Shown: positions 11,299-23,030, counted from the first letter of the stretch. The stretch: 64,000 nucleotides of DNA from Marisa cornuarietis (GCA_004794655.1 SMMW01000555.1:2876001-2940000); one strand, 5' to 3'. A program made the numbers and translations. Notes: a model not told the origin generated them from the letters alone.

Positions 11299-11450
11299 AT
11301 GATTGTCTTTCTTTCTTATTTCACTCATTCATTACGGTCTTTATTTCCTTCCTTTCTTCTGTTCTTTTTTATTTCTGTCATTCCTTTTTTCTGTTCTTTT
11401 TTATTTCTTTCATTCCTTCTTTTTTTATTCTTTCTTTCTGACATCTTCAC
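11299..11450. repeat. Pyrimidine tract with a 32-bp tandem duplication
   Basis: The T/C-rich tract contains two 32-bp copies of a TTCTGTTCTTTTTTATTTCT unit that starts near 11357 and repeats near 11389, with one or two differences. The apparent Phe/Leu/Ser-rich reading frames are by-products of the tract. Confidence 0.8.
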
Positions 11451-11780
11451 GTCTGTACTCTCACGGTCACATATGTACTTTAAAAAACACAGAGAATGGG
11501 TTAATCATGCGAACCTATTGGAGAATCGCGTTTTTTTGAAGGCTCTTTCATCATCTTGATATACGAGCACAAATCGGATTGACTCGGTTCTTCATAGAAA
11601 TATGTCTGGAAAACCGTCTTAGGAAGAACAGATTCATTTCACTCAAACTTTGACCCAGGGTATGCGTCATGTGAGGTGTAGTGTTCGTCCTCGTCCTAAC
11701 TGGAATCTTATTTTTGATAACTTTCTGACGACATCGAAGACGCTAACCGATCTGCAGTTTCCATCACCAACTGTCTCACC
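11451..11780. other. Non-coding, nothing recognised
   Basis: No repeat or coding signal seen. Confidence 0.45.
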
Positions 11781-12012
11781 TTATATGGGTGTACGTATGT
11801 ATGCGTGTGTTGTGTGTTGTCTGTATTGAGCGTTTAGGTGCGTGCATGTGTGAGCGATGCCTGTTATGTCCCTGTATGTATAGTCTATGTGTATGTGTGA
11901 CTGTGTATAACAGTGATGTGTGCAACTGTGTATTTAAACGTGTGTGTATATATATACGGGTGAGCACGTGGTTCTGGGTGTTCATATATTTATTTGTGTT
12001 TGTGGATATGTG
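11781..12012. repeat. Degenerate TG-rich domain
   Basis: About 230 bases consist largely of TGTG, TGTA and TGCG words (GTGTGTTGTGTGTTGTCTG and similar), with interruptions throughout. It looks like an old, decayed GT array. Confidence 0.75.
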
Positions 12013-14433
12013 CGTTCACTCGCAGTTGTAGGTATTCCACATTCACGTGTAACTAATTATAGGATTTTACTATTTTTGTGAAAAAATGATGCTATTTCTA
12101 TCGATCTAGCTAGAGATCACATAAACATAGAGAAACACACCCATTCAGAAAGAGGGACAGAGGAACACACACACACACCCCTAACTTTTCTGTTTTTGAG
12201 GTTCTTTCATACGGGAATTCTGAATTTAGAGTAAAAATTAGATGATTATGCGTATAATATATAGTGAAAATGACAAATGTTACAGGAAACCTGACTTTAT
12301 CTCTCTCTCTCATGTAATTAGAGTGTAGTACCCACCTTCGTCAGTTGTGTGGTCAGTAAGACTGTAAAGCGAACATAGTTTTTAAAGGTGTAGCAACTCA
12401 CTAGAGCAGACAGATTTATTCTGATAGCTGCTCTTTAAACCTGACGAAGGAATTGGATATTTCTTTCCGACATATTAGCCGAAAGCTATCGACTGGTTCA
12501 CCTGGCCGCCATTCAAAGGGCGAAGTCTGTCGCTTTCGTCAAGCAGACGGTAACGATGAGGACATTTACCTTGAATCCATAACTCAGTTAAAAAGACCAA
12601 AAAAAAAAAAAAAAAAAATCAGAGAAAAGATTGGATTTTCCCGTGTTTAATGAAAAAAAAAATTATTTGTAAGTCTCGGAATGTACTGTACCTAAGTTCC
12701 TTTGCAAAAGCACCTTCCCCCTTCTCCTCATCAGGAATATATAAATGTGATGCGGAAAATGAATTCCCTGAACTCTTTTATACACGATGAAGGTGACTGG
12801 GGACACTTTTATATATTGTAAAATAGGCATGCATCCCAGCTCACGATTTTTCTTGCTTTTCAATCAAACGTACTTCACAGTTAGGCGATGTCCTCAAAGC
12901 AGATGGTCTCCTCTGATCATATAAATAGGTTTCAAAGTTCTCGTCTCGTTTCCTTTCTCCATCGACTTTTCTTCTTTTGAAATTATAAGACTTTTACTAT
13001 AAGAGATATGACATAATAAGACCTATATTATAAGACAAGATATTAGAGGACTCCTGGTACAAAGAATAGCCTCTAAAAATATCCTGATGGTATTTTATAT
13101 GTTCCTTATTTTGTGAAACTGACCTTAAGTCAGGTGCATTTGCAAATTTTTCTCTCTCACCTTTTTTTTAATATCTAAGTGATATTACACGAAATCAAAA
13201 ATATAAAAAATTGACTTTATTCTTCAAAAGTAATAGAAATGATACATAAAATTGTCATTATCATTGACATACATTTTTCTTTGGTAACTGATTCCTTGTA
13301 TATTCTAGAACTCTAATGCTACAAAAAAATAGTCAATAGGAAAAAACAAATTGCTTTACCATCTTAAACACAGCGAACGAAGTCTATCATTACTTGACCA
13401 GAAATAGCTTGCTTCTCCCTTACCTATCCTTCTTTCTAGTTAAAATCGATTATATTTAGTTTCATCTCACTGTCTGTATTTGCTCTTTCTAATCATACTG
13501 AAGCCAACGACCGGTAAAAATGTCTAGGAGAAAAGAGTTATTCCCCCTAATGAGACTGCGCGAGAAGAAAGAGATGAATGAAAGAGATCGGAATGTTTCA
13601 TTGTCATGCTAAAGAATCTTACAGAACAATAATAGTCACGGTCCTCAATATGCTGTTTTTTTCTTCCAACCTAATCGAGTACCGTGGACCGCGATATGTC
13701 TTGTGGCATCGATCTTGGTGAGACAAGAACATTTCAGTGATTAATTAATGGGGAAAGGGGAAGAGAAAGATGGAAGGGTGCATAAAGGGGCTGAGAAGTG
13801 CATGTATAGCTAGGAGGATGTATAAGCGTGTGGACGGGTACATGAATGAATAGATGAATAGATAAATAGAAGGAGAATTTAATTAGTTGGTAGATCCGTA
13901 AGTGTCCAGCCTTACATGCCAGCACATTTCTGGTCGTCAGTATGTCACAGTTTCCTTTTGGCCGCCGTTCTTTCACATAGAATAACGTGTTAAAGCTTAG
14001 TGTTTCAATATTGAAGTAAAGTGGAACATTTTTTTTTAAATAATACTTTTCTATCTACGTATCAGACCTGCCTGCTTTAAAGAAGGGAAGGCTCGGTTCT
14101 GAAGGATCTAGGTTAACATGTCTAGACTTCATCAGGTCTCAAGAGAGGGTGGGAGGGGCGAGGAGAACGATAACCCTGAAGAAGGAGAGAAATAGAGGCA
14201 GAAAATGCTCAAGGGAGAGGAAGGAGACCGTTCATAAGTAATTATGACTTCATGTCTGGCGTCATAGTTGGCCGTTGCCCTCCAGTTCGTAGGTCAGCGT
14301 TGATGTAAAAGCACCAACAGAGTTCAGACAGAGCCGCAGCTTCGCAATGCCAAGGAGAGGAGTACTAGGGGGGAAGAATTGATGACTCGACTTACTTTCA
14401 ATGAGAGCGCAAGAATAAAATGATTCTAGCAAT
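12013..14433. other. Non-coding, mostly AT-rich
   Basis: Poly-A runs occur at 12599-12618 and 12652-12661. CCTTCGTCAG at about 12334 and CTGACGAAGG at about 12442 form a 10-bp inverted pair roughly 100 bases apart. The area from 13000 to 13350 is strongly AT-rich. No gene or transposon family is recognised. Confidence 0.45.
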
Positions 14434-14509
14434 GCGTGTGTGTGTGTGTGTGTGTGTGTGTGCATTCGCGCGCGTGTGTGTTGAGTGTGTGTGTGTGTGC
14501 GTGTGTTTT
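14434..14509. repeat. (GT)n with GC and GA interruptions
   Basis: A pure GT run to about 14461 is followed by CGCGCGTGTGTG and GAGTGTGTGTG blocks. Confidence 0.94.
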
Positions 14510-14754
14510 GAATGTGGATGTGTGAATTGCCGGGTAGCTGGGTGGGTCATCTGCAATTGGTGACTTGAAGGATTGTCTCCTCTGTCCTAGCACCATACAC
14601 ACGCCCTCACTCAAGTTAAGCTTGCTGTTCACGCCGCTGTCCCTATTCTCGATATCACTTGCTTCCTTTTCTCTGCTCCAAGTTTTTCTTTCCCTTTCCT
14701 CTTTTTGTTTCAGAGCCGCTATACCTCTCTTTTTCTCCTCCATGCTCACTCAAG

Positions 14755-14990
14755 CTGGAGGTTTTTGTACATGGTCAAGAAAATGATTTAACTTAATGCT
14801 GTGTCTAAGCTAGTGAGAGTTTACCAATCATTAGTGTAGAACAAAAATAAAAATCAAATAAAAGTACGAAACCTGGAGGTTTTTGTACATGGTCAAGAAA
14901 ATGATTTAACTTAATGCTGTTTCTAAGCTAGTGAGAGTTTACCAATCATTAGTGTAGAACAAAAATAAAAATCAAATAAAAGTACGAAAC
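14755..14990. repeat. 118-bp tandem duplication (two copies, 1 mismatch)
   Basis: Copy 1 spans 14755-14872 and copy 2 spans 14873-14990, directly abutting. Both begin CTGGAGGTTTTTGTACATGG and end AAAGTACGAAAC. The only difference I see is GCTGTGTCTAAG in copy 1 versus GCTGTTTCTAAG in copy 2. Near identity means the duplication is very recent, or a local assembly artefact. No coding content. Confidence 0.96.
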
Positions 14991-15699
14991 CAGGGAAAAA
15001 ATTGACCTGCTGAAAACGTCACAAAATATTCTCTAATCATCAGTAGATTAGACCAACTAACAGATGCTCTTGTTTTTGTACTATGAAGCCTTAGAGACGG
15101 GAGTCATAACAAAGATCCTGTTTTTGAAAGCAAGTAATGAGAAGAGAGGTAAACATGTCTGCAGCACACTCACACGGTCTCATATCAACACTTCTTTTTT
15201 TTTACCTCGCCTTTCCTTTATGTTTATCTGGAGAGAAGTTTGGAGCAAGAACCAACTTTTTTCCTAACTTCAGTGCACGTCTCCTAACGAGCACGTGCAA
15301 CAGAAAGGTAATTTCAGGCACGCGCGTGCACACGGCTTTTGCTCAACTGCCGCAATTATCGCACGGCATTTGCACTGAAAGTTTGAACAAATACAACACC
15401 TTTGAACGTCCGCTTGTGGCAAAGAAGAATGAATATAAGCAAAGAGGATGAAAATGTTTCCTGAACACAAAGAAATAAGAACAAAATCATAAAATTATTT
15501 TAACATCCAACAACAGCTTTAACGGACCCATTTTAAACTCTTCTTTCCTTTGTGAGGAAAGTATATTCTTGAGATTTTAAAAGTGCGAATAGGATATGGT
15601 AACTCACAGAGTGCTGAAGGCTTTTTAAATCATCAACTTGAAAATATACAAAAAAATCTTTCAGGCATACTTGATCCCATGTACTCTGCATTTAAAGCT
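14991..15699. other. Non-coding, nothing recognised
   Basis: Short frames only, none with family resemblance. A poly-T run lies at 15195-15203. Confidence 0.45.
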
Positions 15700-15871
15700 T
15701 ATGAAGAAGCAAGAATAATTAAGTGTAATTTTAGGGTTAAATCAAAGGCGTCTGTAGGGTATAGTCTTCCTTTATCCTCTTCAGTCAACGAGTATGAAAA
15801 AGCAAGAATAATAAAGTCTAATTATAGGAATAAATCAAGCGTGTGTTTGGCGTACTGTCTTCCTATGTCGT
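15700..15871 (+). repeat. Diverged 93-bp tandem duplication
   Basis: Copy 1 starts at 15700 (TATGAAGAAGCAAGAATAAT) and copy 2 at 15793 (TATGAAAAAGCAAGAATAAT). They align without gaps for about 80 bases. Since 93 is a multiple of three, an open frame from 15583 to 16281 passes through both copies and yields two similar peptide blocks, YEEARIIKCNF and YEKARIIKSNY. Differences include three synonymous codons among many replacements, which is no evidence of selection. I regard the frame as repeat-driven rather than a gene. Confidence 0.8.
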
Positions 15872-15994
15872 CTATATCATATCAGCTATATCTCTGTTAT
15901 CTGTACCATATCAGCTATATCTCTGTCGTCTATATCATATCAGCTATATCTCTGTCGTCTGTATCATATCAGCTTTATCTCTGTCGTCTGTATC
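15867..15994. repeat. 29-bp minisatellite, 4.4 units
   Basis: The marker CATATCAGCT recurs at 15878, 15907, 15936 and 15965, exactly 29 bases apart. The units are tandem, without spacers, so this is a minisatellite and not a CRISPR array. It directly follows the 93-bp duplication. Confidence 0.95.
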
Positions 15995-16753
15995 TTTTAG
16001 GCTTCCTATTAATCCAAGCAAAGTTGAAAAAAGTCTTCTCGTTGCCGTTATTACCATCTGATTCATCGTTTCTCTCATTCCCCGCAATTGTTTTCCACTT
16101 TCTGTTTTTCCTATTCTCCCTGGCCGAGTCGAGCAAAAGTGTTCTTAACGCTAGGTTCAGTCAAATTTTCCAAATTTCTTCTCCCCCTCGGAAATTGCTT
16201 CTCTCCCTTTACCAACTCTTTTTTTCCCCAAAGAGATCAATAGCTCTGACTTTCCGCCGGCCCACCCTTCATGCTTCGTGATTTCCCTGTCCCGCGCGTT
16301 TGCAAAGATTTGTTCCCTCAAACGACTAAGCAGATCAGACCGACGGGCGTGCAAATCAAATCAGGGAAGAGATGATAAAGATGATTCGCTGAGACAGGGA
16401 GGTCTCTGGTGCGACAATAAGATGTTCCCAAGATTCCTGTCTCACTAGAGCGAGAGTTTGCCGTGATGCTGGTCAAGATTACCAGACCCTGGCAGCCAAG
16501 TGTTAAATCAAGTGGAAGATGGACATCTCTATGTCTATAGCGGGCACCCCAAGAAGACACTTCCAAAGATTAACAGTCCTGGGTACGCTAGAAGTAGGGG
16601 AAATGCACCAGCAACTAGTGGTGCAAAGTGGTACACAGAGACAGTCTTCTCACAGACAGAACAGCACTCCTTGAGAAAAGAACGCTGCATGGGGAACGAT
16701 AGTTCTCTCTCTTATTTCTAATGTTTCAATAGCAATGTCGGTTGAAGGAATGA

Positions 16754-16755
<2 letters not shown>
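15995..16755. other. Non-coding, nothing recognised
   Basis: Pyrimidine-rich to about 16280. Between 16370 and 16640 the sequence is complex and could be decayed coding sequence of an unknown element, but no motif was recognised. Confidence 0.4.

Positions 16756-16843
<88 letters not shown>
16756..16843. repeat. (GT)n microsatellite, about 44 units, uninterrupted
   Basis: A pure GT array, the longest dinucleotide run in the window, ends at GCACG. The flanking open frames on both strands derive from it. Confidence 0.98.
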
Positions 16844-17120
16844 ACGAACTCGCGCGTTGGGTTTCGAATTTACTTTCACTACTGACGCCCACGACATAAG
16901 ACTGAGAAAAATAATTTCTGCAGTCTGCGCTTTGGATTTTTTAAGAAGCTGGCTGTTGAAAAAAAAAATGAAAGAGCAGGATTTGACGGATCAACATACC
17001 CAATTCTTAGTTGACAGATATGAATCGAGGTCTCTAGCTGACGCCTTATATAACATATACGTTCAAAGAAAACTTATCAGATAATTACTTCATTATAACA
17101 TTATACGTATCAGTAAATAA

Positions 17121-18848
17121 GTGACATCGTGGGACATTGTGGGACTGGCGGAGGTCAGATTTGGTGAAACAACAACGAACAACGGCCACAAACTGTGGTA
17201 CAGTGGGGTGGACGCCAGACATGAGTATGGAGCTTGGGTTCCTCGTGCACATGAAGGTGGCCAGAGCCGTTATCAGCTGCACACCCGTATCCAGCCAGCT
17301 GATCTCCGTACATGTGTCAGCTAAGCCCCACAATGTCACCATCGTCCAGGTATACGCATCAGCTTCCACGCATGAAGACAACGAAGTGGAGGGATTTTAC
17401 CAACAGCCAGACAAGGCTGTGAAGATAGTTCCGAAAAAAAGGACATCCTCGTTGTACTCGGTGACTGGAATGCCAAGGTTGGCCCAGAAGCCTGCCAGCA
17501 ATGGGTAGGAATGGCGGGCAAATTTAATCTTGGCGAACCAACTTGGCATCAGACTTCTAGAATTTGCGTATAGCCAGACACTAACTTTGGCCAATACCTT
17601 ACATCCTCACTAGAAATCAAGGATGGCCACGTGGTACTCACCAGATGGATTTGTCTATAATCAAATCGACTATAACTTGCTGCCGAGACGTTTCAAATAC
17701 ATCATCAACAAGACCAAGACAAGGATGTACCGAGGCATAGGTAGCGACTATGATCTTGGTTTAACAAACCTGGCTGAAGCTGAAAGATAAGCAACTCTCA
17801 CCCACCCACCTAACCCCAAGAGCAGCAGAACCATAAGCCTTATCAGCCACCCAAACAAAGTCATGCTAAAGTTCATACAGAACCGCATCAGCAACACCGC
17901 AGAGGATCTATTAGTAAAGAAAAGGCTGGGTTCAGACCACGTAATAGCATAGCTGAGCAGATCTTCAACTGACTCATCCTTATAGAAAAGCATCTTCAGC
18001 AACAGCGAGACTTTTACCGCAACTTTATTGACTTTAAAAGGGTATTTGACAGAGTCTGCCATCGAAGAAGGCCTCGTTCAAGTCACCGAAACCCTTTATA
18101 ATGGCTCAACGAGTATAGTACTGTGGAATAACCGAATAGGAGCTTACTTTCCCACCACAGTGTGTGTAACTGAAGGATGAAGGGTGTTGTTTAATATTTG
18201 TTTGGAGATCATCATACTAGAAACCCTCCACGACCATCATACTTCCATTTCTGCAACCTACGCTTTGCAGACGACGTAGATCTGTTAGCAGGCACTAACA
18301 CAGAACTGCAAGACCTCCCCAACAGACTGACAGACAGTTCAAACTCATATGGAATGAAGGCCACTGCTGAAAAGAGCAAAGTTATGATCAATGGCAGCGC
18401 AAAGCTGAGATCTATACGAACGGGGTACAGCTCGAGAAGGTAAGCAGGTTCAAGTACTTGGGAGACACCCTCTCCAAGGAGGGCAACTCTACGCCAAATA
18501 TCCTCATCAGGATCGCACCAGCAGCAACGGCGATGACTTAGCTGAATAGGATCTGGCATAGCCACAAGATAAGGTTCACTACCAAGTACAAGCTGTACAA
18601 ATCCCTGGTAGGACCGATCCTGCTCTACGGATGTGACACGTGGACTGCTCGCCAGAAAGTCAAAGACTGGACTAGTCGTCCTGTACAGGACCTGCTGACT
18701 ATCGCCCAAAACAGGCAAGAGAGGAGGACCCTGTCAGCTACCGTGTCTATCCATGTGCTCCCCACAACGACAAGTGTCGGTCAAGGGACTGACTGACTGA
18801 CTGACTGACTGACTGACTGACTGACTGACTGACTGACTGACTGACTGA
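17121..18848 (+). mobile_element. RTE-type LINE, 5'-truncated and internally deleted
   Basis: Frames joined across frameshifts give RTE ORF blocks in order. First is the endonuclease domain: WDIVGLAEVRFGETTT, HKLWYSGVD, then VISCTPVSSQLISV. GDWNAKVG at 17460-17483 carries the conserved Asp-x-Asn of the APE fold. SPDGFVYNQIDYNLLPRRFK at about 17640-17700 and GSDYDL close the domain. After a deletion near 17800 come reverse-transcriptase blocks: ISLISHPNKVMLKFIQNRI, NFIDFKRVFDRV, EGLVQVTETLYNGSTSIVLW. The catalytic FADD is at 18264-18275, followed by YGMKATAEKSKVM and KYLGDTLSKEGNSTP. LLYGCDTWTA then jumps (about 18650) to the C-terminus VKDWTSRPVQDLLTIAQNRQ. The stop codon lies within the (ACTG)n tail. 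An intact RTE is about 3.2 kb; this copy is 1.7 kb with stops, so it cannot encode a working enzyme. Confidence 0.92.
18788..18848 (+). repeat. (ACTG)n tetranucleotide tail of the RTE copy
   Basis: About 15 pure ACTG units follow GTCAAGGG directly. The reading frame of the RTE ends GGG ACT GAC TGA, so the first two units provide the last codons and the stop. Tetranucleotide tails with almost no 3' UTR are known for RTE-clade elements. Confidence 0.95.
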
Positions 18849-18890
18849 AATAATTTCACGTCACTGTATGGCCATATAAACTCTCTTTCT

Positions 18891-18892
<2 letters not shown>

Positions 18893-18928
<36 letters not shown>
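18893..18928. repeat. (CA)n microsatellite
   Basis: A pure CA array, 44 bases beyond the RTE tail. Confidence 0.95.
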
Positions 18929-18930
<2 letters not shown>

Positions 18931-19959
18931 TCTCTCTCAAGGGTGGATGAACAGAGAGAAAGAGATGCTGAGAATATATTTTCACAGAAGAACAGAAAGT
19001 TCTCTCCCTTGTCTCTTCGCCTGGCTTGAAACTAGCGATGATCGAAGACCAGTGAGTTATGAAACGCTGCCATTGCTGGAAAATGAGCAAGTGCTTCAGG
19101 ATCAACTACAGTTATCGGCAAAGCGCCTACGGGGGCCCCTATGGGGATCGGTACAAGCCTCGTCTGAGCTTCCTGATCTGTTTCCTGAAATAGCAACTGC
19201 GATGAAACACGTGCGTGCGCATGTGCGTGCTTCCGCCCTTCATCTTTCTTCCATCCTGATTCAGACGAAATTTTCAGCGATAGGGACCAGTCCACTAAAA
19301 GGCGGTAATGTGCGGTAATTTATATTAAGCCAACAGACAATTTTCCTCGTAAAGGGACTAGCTCAGTAGTATATCACCAGGGGAGATACGTCATTAACAG
19401 ATAAATATCAAGCGAACATTAAAGACATTAGTATTTATCTCTCCCTCTTATCCGCCTGAATCTCGGTGGGTCTGTAAGGCTCACCATCGTTCTCTCAATC
19501 ACACACACAGACACGGGATAAAAGAGAAAGGTAATAGGGTCAATGAATGGAAAGGAAGACGGGAAGACCGGAAGAGATCCAGGGAGAAAGTTTATAAAAT
19601 AAAATTTATGTTGTACAGACCAGTAGAGTGTGAAACACACACAAACAGGTAATTTATCAGATTAAATTTCTGTTGTACAAAAAAGTTAATAGAGAGCGAG
19701 ACAAGACAGGTAGTTTAGCAGTTGTTATATTCATTACACATACAGAGAATGTTATTATCATTTTCATTATTTCTTTTGTTCTGTTGCATCGCTTGCTTTT
19801 CTCTGACAAGAGAGAGAGTGAGAATAAGAGAAAGAAAGAAATCGCGATGCTCCTTTCCTATACCCTGAAGTCTAGTGCAATAACACTGGAAGCATTTAGC
19901 TCCCCGAAACTTGCCTTCGTTTCGCCTCGACATCAACTATCACGAGCCTGGACGCACTT
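18929..19959. other. Non-coding, nothing recognised
   Basis: Mixed composition with CGTGCGTGCGCATGTGCGTGC at about 19210. The 198-codon plus frame that starts at 19673 shows no domain or family motif and is probably chance. Confidence 0.45.
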
Positions 19960-20310
19960 TCCGTGCTTGATTGCCGATCCCACGAGTGACTTCCCTTGGA
20001 TCGATGGCCGCTCCCGCGGCGTCCATGATGTACGACCGCTAATTTACAAACAACACTTCCCATCGCGCCGCCATGGCCGACACAGCGGGCACCAGCACCA
20101 GCGGCCAGTCTTTTTCCCACCGTGCAATTCACGCAGAATGATTTGCTGCAACGTGGGAGCACTTCCGGTGATATGCCACCTGCCGTCTGACCTGCATTTT
20201 AATTGCTTCGTCATTGGCGCTGACGAGGCTTCCCCCATCCTTGAGGAGACAAAGAGAGATAAACTGTGACTGTGTGGGCGAGGGCGGAGGCAAAGGTAAT
20301 TAAAGTTGTC
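19960..20310. other. GC-richer island, possible regulatory DNA
   Basis: This island is richer in CpG than its surroundings (CCGCTCCCGCGGCGTCC, CATCGCGCCGCCATGG) and contains CACCTG E-box, TCATTGGCGC and AAGGTAATTAAAG words. Open frames cross it on both strands, as expected in CG-rich DNA, with no family match. Candidate conserved non-coding element or promoter; unproven. Confidence 0.3.
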
Positions 20311-22160
20311 TCCCAACAAGAGTGTAAATTAATATGATCACATAGTGTTTGACGCTAATATACAAATTGCAGATGATGAAGTGCATTTTGGGACTCTCGC
20401 GTGTGTCGTTGTAGACGGGCGTCTATGAAGGATTTAAAAAAAACCTGGCAACAAATCTTTGCACACACACACACACAAAGTCACACAAGGTTTTCATGCG
20501 TCAGCCAACGTTCGCTGTGCGTCCGAACACATTCAACATTCATAAATGTTTGTCGGCGTCTATATCCTCTTTGGGTAAACGTATCTTTTATGTGGCTGGG
20601 AGAGTCACTTGCTGCGCTTTTCATCATTGTTAGACAAGACTGAGTGAGTTTGGGTCAATGAGAGGGTTTGACTTTGAGCCTGTTGGTCTGTACGTACAGC
20701 TTTGGGCCTGAATAAAATTTTAGGCTTTGAGTCCCTTAGGTTGTTGAGGACGCAATCAATTCTTGCGTATGTGGGACGCCTTGACCTCTCAGACTCAGAC
20801 CAGAAATGTGGTCATCAACCAACTGTGGCCACTTGGACAGCAACATGCTTAGCAAATATTGCATGCAGCTTTCCCGGACTCTGGAGTTTTGAATCACGCT
20901 CTCTAAAATGACCATAGTCTCAACGACATGACCTGTAACCTTACCAAAGCAGATTCCGATTTAATGACATTTCCATGACATGGCAGTCCTGATGATGTCT
21001 TAATATAGTCACTAGTAGGAAATGGAATATCTGTATACACATATGTGATCTACTCCGAGTATGCTGTTTCTTACGTATGTATCCTTGTACCTGTATTATG
21101 TTGCTAGTTATCGGTAGATATCTATCGATGTATCAACGTATTGGTGGACCTTTGTCTATATGTATGCACGTGTATGCACGTCTATATGTATTCAAACTTA
21201 CATTTCTTTGCTGCGATTGCTTCTTTGCAGTGACATCGGATGATCTGCTGGCTTAGTGCAAAGATCCTCCCCCCTCCCCTATGTACATACACAAGCATGT
21301 TTCCGATTCCTAGGCAGTCCTCACTCGCACTGTCAGCATGTAGAAGAATCTTAGGAAGGATAGAAAGCAAATCCAAAAGACAAATGTTTGTTACATCTTT
21401 GAAGATTGAGGTAAAGCTGGGATTAATGCGTTCGACATTCTCAGCAAGGAAGTTTACTCTAAGCCTGGAGATGCGCCATGCACAGAACATCTTGTTGCGG
21501 ATTTTAGGCATCATGGCACTTTATTGACAAATAGTATTTTAAGAACGTAGTTTTCTTTCTCTCTTTATTTTTCCATTTTCGAGATACACGCCCATATATC
21601 AGAAACATATCTATCCTTGACGTCAGAAATATTCGTGGATATGCCTAATTAACCTAGGATCCCAGGTTTTCTATTTCTGTAGTCTTGGTAACAAGGTCAC
21701 GTGTGCTCCCGATGTCTTGTGTTGTCGACTTCTTCCTGTACATGGTGATGTTTGCATCTTTAGAACAGAAGGAAGTTGGTCACTCAGACTTGGGGAAATA
21801 GTATTTTGAAATGAACTCAACCATTGTCATTAAAAAAACTACCCTCTACTGAACCTGTAATTTGTTATTGGCTTTATTTCCTGCTTCTCTGTGTCCTTCC
21901 GTTTCGTTGTAAAGGCACGAATATTAAAAGTATATTTTGATAGCCGTTCAAGTCATTACTTCGCATCTCTTCTCAAAGGTTACCCACTTTTAAACTGCTC
22001 CGAGATGTTTATGTTAGAAATCATTTCTTAATTACTGATGCTAACTCGTGTTTAAACTACGCGAACTCTATCTGCAGTAACCCCATGGACGAGCCTGTCA
22101 GGGGAAACACCTATGAAACACAAATAACAACCGGATGAGGAAACGTCGATATTGTTTGTC
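20311..22160. other. Non-coding; part of a dispersed repeat near 21790
   Basis: Only a short CA run (20461-20478) and the dispersed repeat copy listed separately are seen. The CACGTGT words near 21700 may belong to that repeat family. Confidence 0.45.
21780..21865 (+). repeat. Dispersed repeat family C, copy 1
   Basis: ACTTGGGGAAATAGTATTTTG, then a CATTAAAAAA block and CTGTAATTTG, parallel the copies at 33130-33215 and 35668-35755. Spacing is similar in each. Family unknown, no coding content visible. Confidence 0.55.
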
Positions 22161-22262
22161 TGGTCGACCGGAATGTACCGAGTTAATCAAAAAATCCTCT
22201 TTCACTCTCCCTGCGCCAATCGATTTGGGGTTTAAATACAGAACTCGTTACACCACACTCCC

Positions 22263-22335
22263 TGCAGCCCCGGTCCATGATCGAACCCTCGTTGTGTCCA
22301 GTGACCTACCCAGCCAGGGAGTCAGCGATGTTTAC
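22263..22335 (-). repeat. tRNA-derived SINE head (candidate)
   Basis: On the minus strand TGGCTGGGTAGG (plus positions 22305-22316) matches a polymerase III A box. GGTTCGATCAT (plus 22277-22287) matches the core of a B box at normal spacing. The stretch between resembles a tRNA anticodon region (CACTGGACACAACGA). No acceptor-stem pairing is evident, so this is a SINE or tRNA fossil, not a working tRNA gene. Confidence 0.45.
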
Positions 22336-23030
22336 TTAATAACTTTCTCTTTAGCCCTCGCGGGCTGAAACGACACGGAGCAATTGAAAGCGTCAGGGCA
22401 GAACAAACGGGCCATTAGGAGAAGCAGAGGCAAAGAAACTAGAGATGGTTGCATGGAGTTTCGCAGCGCCGCTATATGTCTAAAGGCAAACAAACTTATT
22501 CCATTTAAAGTTGACATTATCTAAATGCCAGCTTCATTCAGGACCGCACCTCAGCGGACAGTGAGACTCGCTAGCAGTTACATTCATTATATGGGGGAGA
22601 TTTTTTTTTTAATACCGGAAATTAATGATTTCGTTCTGACAGAAGAGGATACAAGAAAGATGTCTGTCTTGAGTCGTGCCTGGTGACGTGTATCAAAGAT
22701 CAGGATGTTTTAAAGCAAACAGATCGTTCGTTCCACGCAGCGAAAAGAAAGTGGGTGGGAGAAGGAAAATTTTTGAAAGAAAGTTGAAATAAAAACTTTG
22801 TTAGCTGAACTAAATAATGGGAACAGGACAGTCAGTTGGGGGAGCTGGGGAGCCATTGCAACTTGTTAAAGGAGACCATGGCATTTACAGATCATATCAA
22901 GAAGACATAACTGCGCTCTCGTCCACATGGGTCCGTCCCGAGGGCGTAGAGAAACGTTCGAGAGAGAGAAAGAGACAGCGAGAGTGACATAGTGACAAAG
23001 TGTGAGGGAAGGGAGTGGAGAAAAAGGAAA
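22336..23030. other. Non-coding, nothing recognised
   Basis: No repeat or coding signal. There is a poly-T run at 22603-22612. Confidence 0.45.

Noticed and set aside
15867..15994. 29-bp repeat as a CRISPR array
   Set aside because: Units are directly tandem without spacers, and the DNA is animal nuclear.
15583..16281. 232-codon plus-strand open frame as a gene
   Set aside because: The frame crosses a 93-bp duplication and a 29-bp minisatellite and ends in a pyrimidine tract. No domain, and the minisatellite period breaks codon phase.
18198..18718. 168-codon minus-strand frame opposite the RTE polymerase
   Set aside because: It is the antisense shadow of the RTE copy on the plus strand.
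19673..20269. 198-codon plus-strand frame
   Set aside because: No recognisable domain; an equally open frame exists on the opposite strand, as expected in CG-rich DNA.
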